In this document: one piece after another, positions 1 through 7,806 of the stretch
Numbering within the stretch: position 1 is the first letter of the stretch
How the letters are laid out: every line of letters begins with the position of its first letter
Origin: Bacteroidales bacterium
Lineage (GTDB): Bacteria > Bacteroidota > Bacteroidia > Bacteroidales > P3
Assembly: GCA_017962445.1 (NCBI GenBank)
Contig: JAGCVI010000030.1
Span: 1-64,000, forward strand
Length of the DNA: 64,000 nucleotides
Direction of reading: 5' to 3'
Program-made: the position numbers and the translations under genes
The notes under the pieces: model-generated
What the model was told of the DNA's origin: nothing
Seen by the model: the letters and a program-made list of their open reading frames with translations, nothing else
Database searches by the model: none

Positions 1-2
1 CC

Positions 3-164
3 GCCGACACCCGCACCGAAGCCCAGTGCCTCGCCCTCCTCCAGCTCGTCCGTGACCTGATGGAAGAACACCCCATCACCTCCATCCACGGACACAACGA
101 GTTCGCCAACCGCACCTGCCCCTGTTTCGACGTCCAGCAATGGAGAAGGGAGAACAAACTATAA
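3..164 (+). CDS. N-acetylmuramoyl-L-alanine amidase (endolysin), C-terminal part
   Basis: Only the last 53 residues are inside the window; the frame is open from base 3 to the TAA at 162-164. The segment reads ...HGHNEFANRTCPCFDV..., the Zn-ligand His region and CPCFDV ending typical of Amidase_2-type endolysins carried by Bacteroidales prophages and mobile elements. These enzymes cut the amide bond between MurNAc and the peptide stem. The two following genes look like holin- and spanin-type partners, which supports a lysis role. The catalytic N-terminal half is off the edge, so activity cannot be judged. Confidence 0.75.
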   Translation, partial: ADTRTEAQCLALLQLVRDLMEEHPITSIHGHNEFANRTCPCFDVQQWRRENKL

Positions 165-248
165 CCGCTGAAAGCGGAATAATCTACAAGATCTACAAGA
201 TTTCTTGCGCCGTCAGGCGCATAGGAGAATATCAAGATTTACTGAAAT

Positions 249-578
249 ATGAACAACCTTTGGAATATCATCTTATCCGTCCTAACCCTCGTCGCCGGTG
301 GCGGCTGGCTATTCGACCGCCACCGCCATCGGCAGGAAGTCGAAAGCCTGAAGGCCGACAACCGACAAAAGGACATGAACCTGTCGAAAATGTACGTCGA
401 CGAGTTCAAAGAAAATATCGCCGATCCCCTGCGGCACGAAGTCAGGGAACTAAGAACCGAGATAACACATTTAAGAAATGCGATACAGAAGATTAACGAC
501 TGCCCTCATAGCGACGCTTGTCCTGTTTACAGTGAGTTGCAGAAGCAGCAGGACCGTCACGCAGCAGACCCACAATGA
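249..578 (+). CDS. small membrane protein with coiled coil (holin- or i-spanin-like)
   Basis: 109 residues. An N-terminal hydrophobic helix (about residues 5-22) is followed by a charged stretch likely to form a coiled coil (residues 28-80) and a Cys-containing tail. It begins 84 bases after the amidase stop, and its last 101 bases overlap the start of the next gene in another frame. Overlap of this kind is typical of Rz/Rz1-type spanin pairs, in which the inner-membrane subunit has exactly this layout (N-terminal anchor plus coiled coil). A holin role is an alternative. I do not recognise a named family. Confidence 0.6.
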   Translation: MNNLWNIILSVLTLVAGGGWLFDRHRHRQEVESLKADNRQKDMNLSKMYVDEFKENIADPLRHEVRELRTEITHLRNAIQKINDCPHSDACPVYSELQKQQDRHAADPQ

Positions 579-906
579 AGCCGTCCACGACACCGTGATA
601 GAGACCGTCACCCTCATCCTCCACGACACCATCCGTGAGACCACCACAATCACCATCCAAACCAACGAGACCGGCGACACCACGCGCCTCACCACCAACC
701 GCGACCGCGAGAAGATAACCTCTCGCGACCGCACCGCCACCCAATCCCATCACCTCACCCAATCCGAAACCGCCAGTACCACTAAAGAAACCACCAAAAC
801 ATCCCCCATTAGCCACATTCAACCCATCAAACCCCTAGCGATAGCTTTTATCCTCGGCCTCCTCACATTCCCCTTAATCAAATTTATCCGTTTCCCAAAG
901 AAATAA
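478..906 (+). CDS. spanin-like lipoprotein with C-terminal membrane helix
   Basis: 142 residues. The N-terminus is a signal peptide ending in a lipobox-like LFTVSC, so the Cys is probably lipidated. The middle is Thr/Arg/Glu-rich with periodic hydroxylated residues. The C-terminus holds a strong hydrophobic helix (about residues 114-135) followed by a basic end. A lipoprotein signal plus a C-terminal transmembrane helix in one small protein is the architecture of unimolecular spanins, which join outer and inner membrane at the end of phage lysis. It starts inside the preceding gene and is the third gene after the endolysin. The function is inferred from architecture and position. Confidence 0.6.
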   Translation: MRYRRLTTALIATLVLFTVSCRSSRTVTQQTHNEAVHDTVIETVTLILHDTIRETTTITIQTNETGDTTRLTTNRDREKITSRDRTATQSHHLTQSETASTTKETTKTSPISHIQPIKPLAIAFILGLLTFPLIKFIRFPKK

Positions 907-984
907 ACCCGACACATATGTTGTTGGGTCACGGCTACTCAATGTTCGATATATTGTTGTTGCCCACGAATACCAACAAGTGTG

Positions 985-992
985 TATCTTTG
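985..992 (+). promoter_or_regulatory. possible -7 box upstream of the DUF4062 gene
   Basis: TATCTTTG matches the Bacteroidota -7 consensus TAnnTTTG. A weak TTG lies about 22 bases upstream (960-962). A start near base 1000 would give a leader of about 130 bases before the DUF4062 gene. Confidence 0.3.
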
Positions 993-1131
993 TAGTCCTT
1001 TTTTGAATATCTTTTTCAGTCGGCATGCCCTCGAGTTTAATACCACATTATTATCATTTTAAATTTGTTCCTTTTTTTATAATAAAAAAATTATTTTTTC
1101 GTTATTTCTTTTAAACATAAAGAAAGTATTT

Positions 1132-2091
1132 ATGGCGAAACCACGTATTTTTATAAGTTCAACTTTTTACGATTTAAAACAAATTCGTATTGAACTTGAT
1201 AAATTTATTGAAAGTCTCGGATACGAACCAGTAAGAAACGAGACGGGTGATATTCCTTACGGGAAGGATGAAGAACTACAAACATATTGTTATAAGGAAA
1301 TTGCTAACGTAGACATTCTGGTTTCTATTATTGGAGGGAGATATGGAAGCCCATCCTTAAAAGACACAAATCCTCAAGAATATTCAGTGTCACAGAAAGA
1401 GTTAATAACTGCAATGAAAGAAGACAAACAAGTTTTTATTTTCATTGAAAAGGATGTGCTCACAGAGTATGAGACTTACCGACGAAATAAAGATAATCCA
1501 GATGTAAATTATAATTTCGTGGATAATATCAATATCTACAAATTTATTGATGAGATAAAATCATTACATAACAATAATAACATCAAGGGATTCGAAACAG
1601 CAGATGATATAAAACTATACTTACGGGAGCAATTAGCTGGATTATTCAAGCAGTTCTTAACAGATAGTAACCGTATAAAGCAAACTTCGGTATTGCAAGA
1701 CATTGAGAACACAGCCAAGAATCTTCGTAGCCTTGTTGACTATCTAAGCCAACAAAACCAGGAGAAAGGTGATGATGTGCGTAAAATAATCATGTTCAAT
1801 CATCCTCTATTGGGAAAAATTCGTGAAATTGTAGGTATAAGATACAATTTTTACATAGAAGGAGAAAAAGATCTGGCAAACCTTTTACAAGCATACGGCT
1901 ACAAACAAGAGGGATATACATGGACAAGGACGTGGAATAACAAGACACAAACGATATCCATTTCACAGGAGTTGTTCGAAAATGGCAAACTAAAATACAT
2001 AAACCAATCAGAATGGAATGATTCATTTATTACATATAGCCAAAAAGAAGATACTCCTGCATTCTACAATGACGACGACCTACCATTCTAA
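1132..2091 (+). CDS. DUF4062 protein with SSB-like C-terminal tail
   Basis: 319 residues. The first ~95 residues match DUF4062 (FISSTFYDLKQIR near residue 6; GGRYGSP near residue 62), a flavodoxin/TIR-like fold found at the N-terminus of many defence and signalling proteins. A charged linker with predicted helices (about 175-215) leads to a compact C-terminal domain of unknown family. The last residues are DDDLPF, closely resembling the acidic tip of bacterial single-strand DNA-binding protein (DDDIPF/DDDLPF in SSB). By analogy it may dock on SSB-binding repair enzymes, or it may mimic SSB. The gene is AT-rich compared with the flanking core and lies at the head of an accessory island. The start is an ATG; no Shine-Dalgarno is seen, as usual in this phylum. 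Confidence 0.8.
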   Translation: MAKPRIFISSTFYDLKQIRIELDKFIESLGYEPVRNETGDIPYGKDEELQTYCYKEIANVDILVSIIGGRYGSPSLKDTNPQEYSVSQKELITAMKEDKQVFIFIEKDVLTEYETYRRNKDNPDVNYNFVDNINIYKFIDEIKSLHNNNNIKGFETADDIKLYLREQLAGLFKQFLTDSNRIKQTSVLQDIENTAKNLRSLVDYLSQQNQEKGDDVRKIIMFNHPLLGKIREIVGIRYNFYIEGEKDLANLLQAYGYKQEGYTWTRTWNNKTQTISISQELFENGKLKYINQSEWNDSFITYSQKEDTPAFYNDDDLPF

Positions 2092-2112
2092 AAATATGAA
2101 AACCAGAACAAC

Positions 2113-3159
2113 ATGAATGAAACAATCTCTTTGCGAAAATTTTCGGAGATAGATTTGAGTGATGGCTTTTTTGACAGTCTCAAATCAGACTACCCCGGAT
2201 TTGAAGAATGGTTCACTCGCAAAGCCTCTGAAGGGCGAAAAGCTTATGTTCAATATACAAGTGGCACTCTTCAAGCCTTTCTATTTCTGAAAAATGAGAG
2301 TGGCGAACCACTAAATGATATAACTCCTCAGCGTCCAGCTTGTAGGAGACTCAAGGTTGGGACATTCAAAATAGATGCACATAATACAAGGCTCGGAGAG
2401 AGGTTTGTAAAGAAGATAATGGACACCTCTCTATATATGAATGCGGAGGAAATTTATGTTACAATTTTCCCAAAACACGAAAGCCTTATCCGACTTCTAC
2501 AGGAATATGGTTTTGTTGAAGAGGGGAAAAAAGGTGAGGAGCTTGTCTTGATAAAAAATATGAAACAACTTTCAGCCGATTTATTGAAGAACTATCCATT
2601 GTTGACTACTAAAGGAAACAGAAAATTTGTGCTATCTATTTACCCAGAGTACCACACACGAATGTTTCCCGATTCAATTCTTAAAAATGAAGACAAGTAT
2701 GAATTAATAAGAGATGTGTCATACACCAACAGTATACATAAAGTATATATTTGTTCAATGTATAGTGCGGCTCAACTTCATCGCGGAGATTTATTAGCAA
2801 TATATAGAACAACCGATTGGAAAGGTCCCGCTCATTACAGAAGTGTAATAACCTCTATATGTCAGGTTGAGGAGGTGAAAGATAAAAATAGCTTTAAATC
2901 ATATGAAGATTTTTCAAGATACACTAATTACTATAGTATTTTTAGTAACGAAGAGATCAAACAGATATATGATTCTCCAACCTGTATTGCCATTAAAATG
3001 ACCTATAATATAGCTCTGACAAAACGCGTTACAAAACAATACATGGTTGAATCAATGGGAATCAATCCTCAATATTGGGGTTTTTTCCAATTAACCGATG
3101 AACAATTTGATGCAATTCTAAAGAAAGGGGAAATTGATGAAAGTATTATTATCAATTAA
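2113..3159 (+). CDS. GNAT N-acetyltransferase fused to a C-terminal (PUA-like?) domain
   Basis: 348 residues. Residues ~1-155 have the GNAT layout: a strand (RRLKVGTFKID), an acetyl-CoA-binding helix region (LGERFVKKIMD) and a terminal NPHESLIRLL-like helix before YGFVEEG. Residues ~165-348 form a second domain with alternating strands and an aromatic-rich end, which may be a PUA/EVE-like nucleic-acid-binding fold. The next gene, an ASCH protein of the PUA superfamily, overlaps its 3' end by 23 bases, so the two are probably translationally coupled. A role in modifying or sensing RNA is plausible for such pairs but unproven. The C-terminal domain assignment is the weaker part. Confidence 0.7.
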   Translation: MNETISLRKFSEIDLSDGFFDSLKSDYPGFEEWFTRKASEGRKAYVQYTSGTLQAFLFLKNESGEPLNDITPQRPACRRLKVGTFKIDAHNTRLGERFVKKIMDTSLYMNAEEIYVTIFPKHESLIRLLQEYGFVEEGKKGEELVLIKNMKQLSADLLKNYPLLTTKGNRKFVLSIYPEYHTRMFPDSILKNEDKYELIRDVSYTNSIHKVYICSMYSAAQLHRGDLLAIYRTTDWKGPAHYRSVITSICQVEEVKDKNSFKSYEDFSRYTNYYSIFSNEEIKQIYDSPTCIAIKMTYNIALTKRVTKQYMVESMGINPQYWGFFQLTDEQFDAILKKGEIDESIIIN

Positions 3160-3508
3160 ACCAGAATTCGCCTATCGAATCCTGGATGGAACAAAAAAAT
3201 TCGAGTTCCGTAAAACACTATTCAAACGACGGGATATTGAACGAATTATTATATATGCATCTTCTCCTGTTCAAGCAGTCCTTGGAGAATTCACCATCGC
3301 AAACATTCTCACTAATGATGTAGAGAATATTTGGGAAGAGACCAAGTGTGGAGCAGGTATTACCAAAGAATACTATCAAGAGTATTTCTCTTCTAAAGAT
3401 ACAGCAAATGCAATAGAAGTTGGTAGGTATAAACGCTATAATAAGCCCAAAAAACTATCAGATTTCAATCTTTCATATGCTCCACAATCATTCGCTTATG
3501 TAAAATGA
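3137..3508 (+). CDS. ASCH-domain protein
   Basis: 123 residues. It opens with MKVLLSIKPEFAYRILDG and continues KFEFRK, the hallmark N-terminal strand-helix of ASCH (PUA-superfamily) proteins, which bind RNA or modified nucleotides. YASSPVQAVLGEF in the middle is the central strand pair of the fold. I chose the ATG at 3137 over the in-frame TTG one codon earlier. It overlaps the GNAT fusion gene upstream, suggesting one translation unit. The substrate is unknown. Confidence 0.75.
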   Translation: MKVLLSIKPEFAYRILDGTKKFEFRKTLFKRRDIERIIIYASSPVQAVLGEFTIANILTNDVENIWEETKCGAGITKEYYQEYFSSKDTANAIEVGRYKRYNKPKKLSDFNLSYAPQSFAYVK

Positions 3509-3938
3509 AGATATCTTGGGTTACGATGTTTGTCTTAAAAATGGCGTTATTATAATCGGAATATTGATTTTATCAAAATGGCGTTATCAAATAGGAATGG
3601 AATTAGTGGTTTATAATGAATGGCAAAAGAAAGGATACCCGCTGGGGCCGTCCTCTGCTGCTTATGATGCAGGCCTAAACCGTCGGCTTAGCCGCCGGTG
3701 CTCCGCGCGGGTCAAAGCCCAGCGAGCCTCTTATAGCCCCTCCTCCCATCTTGGCATGAACGGCGGCGCCGAAGATTTCTTTTTACGGCCTCCTGTGGGC
3801 AGGGGAAGTCGCCGGCACAGCCGACCAGAAGAAGAAAGAGGTAATAAGTTCCGCGACTTGGCTACGCCTACGCTGCTACATTTCGGCAATGCTCAAGCAA
3901 GCTTGGCACTGCGCTCAACTTCCGCAGCTCCCCTTATG
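3509..3938. other. gene-free stretch with a GC-rich block
   Basis: An open frame (3516-4061) runs through here, but its composition (Ser/Arg/Pro-rich, no recognisable fold) argues against a gene. The first ~130 bases are AT-rich with a direct repeat (AAAATGGCGTTAT near 3538 and 3577). From ~3640 to 3938 the DNA turns sharply GC-rich, unlike the AT-rich genes on both sides, and runs into the nifJ remnant. It looks like a fragment of core-genome intergenic DNA or a dispersed element. Confidence 0.4.
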
Positions 3939-4061
3939 GGCGAGGTGCGCTACAACTCGCTGATGAAGACCTTCCCCCAAGAGGCCGAAGAACTCTTCGT
4001 CGCCACCGAGCGCAACGCCAAACTGCGCTACGAAGGCTACAAGAAACTTTCCGAGATGTAA
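3939..4061 (+). pseudogene. nifJ: 3' remnant of nifJ (pyruvate:ferredoxin oxidoreductase)
   Basis: The last 40 codons of a frame read GEVRYNSLMKTFPQ then EAEELF, RNAKLRYEGYKKL and a stop. This is the characteristic C-terminal end of the large single-chain pyruvate:ferredoxin oxidoreductase. Nothing upstream in any frame resembles the remaining ~1150 residues, so this is a displaced 3' end. A perfect 12-bp terminator hairpin follows 24 bases later, as expected if the native gene end was moved as a unit. Confidence 0.65.
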
Positions 4062-4084
4062 TCCTTAAACGAGATTGCAAACCC

Positions 4085-4116
4085 AAGTTGTGGAGGTCGA
4101 GAGGCCTCCACAACTT
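4085..4116 (+). terminator. hairpin after the nifJ remnant
   Basis: AAGTTGTGGAGG (4085-4096) and CCTCCACAACTT (4105-4116) form a perfect 12-bp stem with an 8-base loop. There is no clear T tract, but the position just after the nifJ stop fits a transcription terminator. Confidence 0.6.
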
Positions 4117-4130
4117 CAAAGAATAAAAAT

Positions 4131-5102
4131 ATGTCATGTAAGAACGAAATATGGTGTATAGTATTTGATGAGTCGAGTATGTTGATATTCTTAAACGGAA
4201 ACAAGATACTTGATGAAGCAACTATTGTGGCCCAAAACGAGAAAGGACGATTTGTTGAAGCAGGAAATAAGGTTTTACTTGACGAATCAAAATATCACAC
4301 AACAATCAAACCTTTAATAAGTGGACAGGTATTAGATTTTGAAGCCACCGTCTATTATCTGAAAACAATGTTTGGAAATAGACTGAACAAAAAACGAAGA
4401 ATTCAATCGCTAACAGCCCTCGTCCCAATAGAATTAGGCATTATTGAAGAACGTGCGATAAAAGAAGCTCTTGAAGAGATAAGTAAAAATGTTCATTTGA
4501 GAGTTTCCTCTGATGTAAATAATGTAAAAGAAATCGGGTCGACATGTTTTGTAGAAAAACCCCCAAAAACGATTGCGAATATAATTGCCGACGAGTTGGT
4601 CGCAAATGCTAGAATGCTTGCACTTGCATTATTTATTGCGGCAATCTACATTGGCATATTTCTGGTATACCATCACACTGATAGGAAACCCGTCGCAGAA
4701 ACTGAATGGGGACAAAGTTGCTACGATAACACAAATGCCATTGAGGGAACATATAATTTGGATTGGCAAAGAATATACTATGACAATTGGGTAAGAAAAA
4801 GCACAGACGAATTAAACAAGTTCAAAATAAAAGACCATGGATATGATGAGGAACTAAGGTTCGTTGCTTGGCGAAATACACAGCAGTTTGACGACAGCAT
4901 ATTACTAAAATCAGCACTTGCAGAAGTTGAATACAACGAGAATTTAATGAAAGAAGAAGAGAATAACATTAGAATGTCTCAAGCAAGAAATGATTTATTG
5001 TTACATCTCAAGTATAGTATAGTTATTGCTTTGTGTTTAACGATTATTGGTAGATATTTTATTAAGTTGGCAAAATGGGTTTCATACAATAAAACAAAAT
5101 AA
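4131..5102 (+). CDS. membrane protein with a half-MreB (actin-like subdomain IA) N-terminus
   Basis: 323 residues. Residues ~18-135 follow the order of MreB landmarks: a LIFLNGNKILDEATIVAQ strand-turn (MreB: YVKGQGIVLNEPSVVA), an IKPLISGQVLDFEATV segment (MreB: IRPMKDGVIADF), then LVPIELGIIEERAIKEA (MreB: VCVPVGATQVERRAI). The phosphate-binding DLGTANT loop and the whole second half of MreB are absent, so ATP-driven filament formation is unlikely. Transmembrane helices follow at about residues 160-180 and 292-312, with a helical acidic domain between them. The next gene starts 5 bases later, so the two probably form an operon. The family is not one I recognise; the MreB resemblance is by eye. 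Confidence 0.7.
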   Translation: MSCKNEIWCIVFDESSMLIFLNGNKILDEATIVAQNEKGRFVEAGNKVLLDESKYHTTIKPLISGQVLDFEATVYYLKTMFGNRLNKKRRIQSLTALVPIELGIIEERAIKEALEEISKNVHLRVSSDVNNVKEIGSTCFVEKPPKTIANIIADELVANARMLALALFIAAIYIGIFLVYHHTDRKPVAETEWGQSCYDNTNAIEGTYNLDWQRIYYDNWVRKSTDELNKFKIKDHGYDEELRFVAWRNTQQFDDSILLKSALAEVEYNENLMKEEENNIRMSQARNDLLLHLKYSIVIALCLTIIGRYFIKLAKWVSYNKTK

Positions 5103-5107
5103 TTAAT

Positions 5108-6004
5108 ATGCATAGTAATATCCATTTTTCTCGTTGGAATCATATTCAAGATTCCACATGGCCCCTCAAGGTGTACAAACAATACAATGAGGAATTAAGC
5201 CAATTGATATGGGCAGAAAGTTTTGCTCATCAATTTACATATAAACATTTAGCTACAATAGCAACTTCTTGGGAAGATGCCCCCAATAAGTTTTTCAAAA
5301 TACCCCCTCACAACAACAATTTTGAAACAATAAAAGATTGGTCAAATGGCTATGAAGAACTCCAAAATTGGATACATCTTAATTGCATTATGGCCATGTC
5401 AGCATATCTTGAGACATATCTTGATTCTGTAATAACTCTTGCAATTGAATCAGACCCTGGTGTTTTATTGAATGCACCGCATCATATTGATGGAACCATC
5501 TTATTGAAAAATGAGAAACTAAAAGTTGATGATGTCAAAGAACGGGTGACAAATTGCACAAAAGGGACATGGACTTCTCGGTGCAATGCTTTTTCATCTA
5601 TATTTGGAGCAATACCATCTTCTTTAAAAGATAAAATATCATTATTAGACCAAATTCGCTTATTAAGAAATAAAGTTGGTCATGCTTTTGGCAGAGATAT
5701 TGAGCAATCAAGGAGTATTGATATTAATAAAATTAAACCAGCTGAAAGAGTATCACAAAAGAGAGTCCTTAAATACCTCCGAGAACTTTATGGTGTCGTA
5801 AAAGGGGTTGACGCTTTTTTATTAAACAACCATATTGGAGAGTATCAAGCAATCTTGGCATATCATAAATTATATCCATCACTTAATAAAAACATCCATA
5901 TTAATTTAAGAGCCGACATGTTCAAAAAAAATTATGGGAAAAATGATGTTGCAATTGGGAAAACATTTTGTAGGGAACTTGCTCAATACTACGAATCAAT
6001 TTAA
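5108..6004 (+). CDS. HEPN-like helical protein, function unknown
   Basis: 298 residues, predicted mostly alpha-helical, soluble, without signal peptide. The central part contains RLLRNKVGHAFG (about residues 194-205). This fits the R-N-x-x-x-H pattern of HEPN RNases, where Arg and His are catalytic and the domain often pairs with a partner in toxin or defence modules. The preceding helix (AMSAYLETYLDSV) resembles the first HEPN helix. It lies 5 bases behind the half-MreB membrane protein and is AT-rich like its island neighbours. HEPN assignment is moderate, since the motif is short. Confidence 0.65.
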   Translation: MHSNIHFSRWNHIQDSTWPLKVYKQYNEELSQLIWAESFAHQFTYKHLATIATSWEDAPNKFFKIPPHNNNFETIKDWSNGYEELQNWIHLNCIMAMSAYLETYLDSVITLAIESDPGVLLNAPHHIDGTILLKNEKLKVDDVKERVTNCTKGTWTSRCNAFSSIFGAIPSSLKDKISLLDQIRLLRNKVGHAFGRDIEQSRSIDINKIKPAERVSQKRVLKYLRELYGVVKGVDAFLLNNHIGEYQAILAYHKLYPSLNKNIHINLRADMFKKNYGKNDVAIGKTFCRELAQYYESI

Positions 6005-6165
6005 CTATTTATTATAAAGTTTTACGGCCAACAGCGTCTTCGCAGAGAATGGCTCAACTATAATGAAGCGGATGTTGTAGCAATAATAGAAACATTGAAA
6101 TAATCCTTGCAGCACCCTTATAATTACATATACGAGAAACAGAACAATCACGTTATCAAAGCATG

Positions 6166-6468
6166 TAATCTCACGGCAACCCTCAGGTGACACCACAGAA
6201 AACTACACAGAAAACTACACAGAAAACGTCACAGAAAACGCCACAGAAAACGTCACAGAAAACGCCACAGAAAACGCCACAGAAAATATATTAACTAATC
6301 GAAGGAAATCCCCAAATAACAACTCAAGAAATGGCTGATTTCATTGGTATTGACATACGCAATATCCACAGAAACATCAAGAAACTCCAAGAACAAGGCG
6401 TCATTCGTCGAGTTGGTCCAGATAAAGGTGGCCATTGGGAAGTGATAACACCAGAAAAGAAAGGGTGA
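6166..6468 (+). pseudogene. remnant of an AlbA_2-type ATP-binding regulator, C-terminal end
   Basis: One frame reads NPQVTPQKTTQKTT..., the Gln-Lys-Thr repeat linker seen near the end of many Bacteroidales AlbA_2/HATPase_c-type putative regulators. A TAA at 6292-6294 follows, and the same frame then continues LIEGNPQITTQEMADF and a winged helix-turn-helix (IRNIHRNIKKLQEQGVIRR) to a TGA at 6466. Linker and HTH are therefore in register and separated by a single stop codon. Upstream sequence is riddled with stops. The gene is dead, or at most expresses a short fragment. Confidence 0.6.
6191..6285 (+). repeat. 12-bp tandem repeat (CACAGAAAACGY-type)
   Basis: About eight 12-base units, consensus CAGAAAACGYCA with small variations. 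In the pseudogene frame they encode QKT(T/S/P) repeats and in another frame TEN(V/A/Y) repeats. Such coding repeats link the ATPase part and the HTH of this regulator family. Unit length and lack of spacers exclude a CRISPR array. Confidence 0.7.
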
Positions 6469-6495
6469 ATCTAGTAACACGTTATCAATAAAACA

Positions 6496-7764
6496 ATGAA
6501 AGTTTTCCAGACTCTCGGCAACAAAGCACTATGGCAGCGAGAGAAAACGCTGTTTCTCACCTCGCGCATGGCGCCGATTGGGTGTTATGGGAAGGTATTC
6601 CTATGGGTTGAAGACTTCGACAAATTCAATGGTTGTGCTGTTTGCTTCAACACGTCGGAGCTGGAAGAAGAGGTGCTGAAAGCTTTGTTGGTATGCCATG
6701 TGCCGACAACGTTGGTGGTAACAGGACGTTTTCATGATACATACAATGTACAGATAGAACAAGCGTTGAAAGAGAACCGCTTGCTTATATTAGTATTACA
6801 GCGGGAAGAAAGCGATAAAGGATATACTGCTCGGCTGCGAAACCAATATATCATTAATCAAGTACAGCATATTGCCTGTGGCTACATCAACCCCAACGGC
6901 AGTATCTTCGGTCTGCTGGCAGGACTAAACAACATTACCCACTTGCTCGACAAGGAAGACATCCGCATGGCCGCCGAGCAGGAAGCAAAGCCATACCGCT
7001 GGACGGTGGCTGAGGACAAACGCCTACTTCGGATGTTCTACGAAGATATGGGTGTCCATGCCATCCACAAGGCTATCAACCGACCTTACAGCACTATATA
7101 CAAACGTATTAAGGCATTGACGATGAATGACGAGGTGCTGAAAGGCAGAGAGTTCGAAGACTATGTGATAGATCTCTTTGACTTGCCGAACAATAAAAAA
7201 CTTACGCTTAAAGAATGGCGTGGCGACAAATCCCTACCAGGTGTCTATCCCGAAAGTAACAGCGCACCGGACTTCGTATTTGAGTATGCCGGAAAACCTT
7301 TTGCCGTAGAGTGCAAATGGCGCAGCCATCTATCAAAAGACATCGAGAAAGAATTGCTCCCTCCAGAGAGAATGGCATCTTTCCATCAATTCTCTACCGA
7401 TCGACGCATGGTAGTTTATTTGCTCCTTGGCATAGGCGGCCTTCCCAATGACCCCGACTGCCTATATTTCACCTGTATTGATAAAGAATTCTCGTTAGAG
7501 ACATTGTCCAATAGCGATATTTCTTCAAAAGAGTGCTTGCTGGAAAAGATTGAAAGTCTATTTGCCACCACCACACCTACCAACTATATGGAACGCCAAA
7601 AGGCATTGTACTACAACGCATACAAACCATGGAGCAATGGTGACGATGAACTATTAACCAAATTATATACGGAAGGAACATCTATAAAAGAATTGATGAC
7701 ATTATTCCAACGCAACCGTGGTAGCATCACATCAAGACTTCGTAAACTGGGACTCACCAGATAA
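6496..7764 (+). CDS. multidomain nuclease: Rossmann-like (SLOG/DprA-like?) + Myb-like HTH + PD-(D/E)XK + HTH
   Basis: 422 residues. Residues ~1-155 look like a Rossmann-type nucleotide/ligand-binding domain of the DprA/SLOG kind (PTTLVVTGRFHDTY, then LLILVLQREE). Residues ~165-205 form a Myb/SANT-like helix-turn-helix (YRWTVAEDKRLLRMFYED). Residues ~215-335 carry a PD-(D/E)XK nuclease core, with SAPDFVFEYAGKPFAVECKW supplying the Asp and the E-x-K pair. A second Myb-like HTH ends the protein (PWSNGDDELLTKLYTEG). The arrangement suggests a ligand-controlled DNA-cutting protein, as in defence islands, and the neighbours are accessory genes. Domain names for the N-terminus are tentative; the nuclease core is well supported. 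Confidence 0.7.
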   Translation: MKVFQTLGNKALWQREKTLFLTSRMAPIGCYGKVFLWVEDFDKFNGCAVCFNTSELEEEVLKALLVCHVPTTLVVTGRFHDTYNVQIEQALKENRLLILVLQREESDKGYTARLRNQYIINQVQHIACGYINPNGSIFGLLAGLNNITHLLDKEDIRMAAEQEAKPYRWTVAEDKRLLRMFYEDMGVHAIHKAINRPYSTIYKRIKALTMNDEVLKGREFEDYVIDLFDLPNNKKLTLKEWRGDKSLPGVYPESNSAPDFVFEYAGKPFAVECKWRSHLSKDIEKELLPPERMASFHQFSTDRRMVVYLLLGIGGLPNDPDCLYFTCIDKEFSLETLSNSDISSKECLLEKIESLFATTTPTNYMERQKALYYNAYKPWSNGDDELLTKLYTEGTSIKELMTLFQRNRGSITSRLRKLGLTR

Positions 7765-7806
7765 AACTCTCGGAGATAGAATTCTGCATAGACACACCAA
7801 AACGAT

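Noticed and set aside
3516..4061. 181-codon frame as a complete gene
   Set aside because: Only the last 40 codons resemble a protein (NifJ end); the rest is Ser/Arg-rich read-through of non-coding DNA.
6191..6285. Possible CRISPR array
   Set aside because: The 12-base units are directly adjacent with no spacers and encode a repeat linker.
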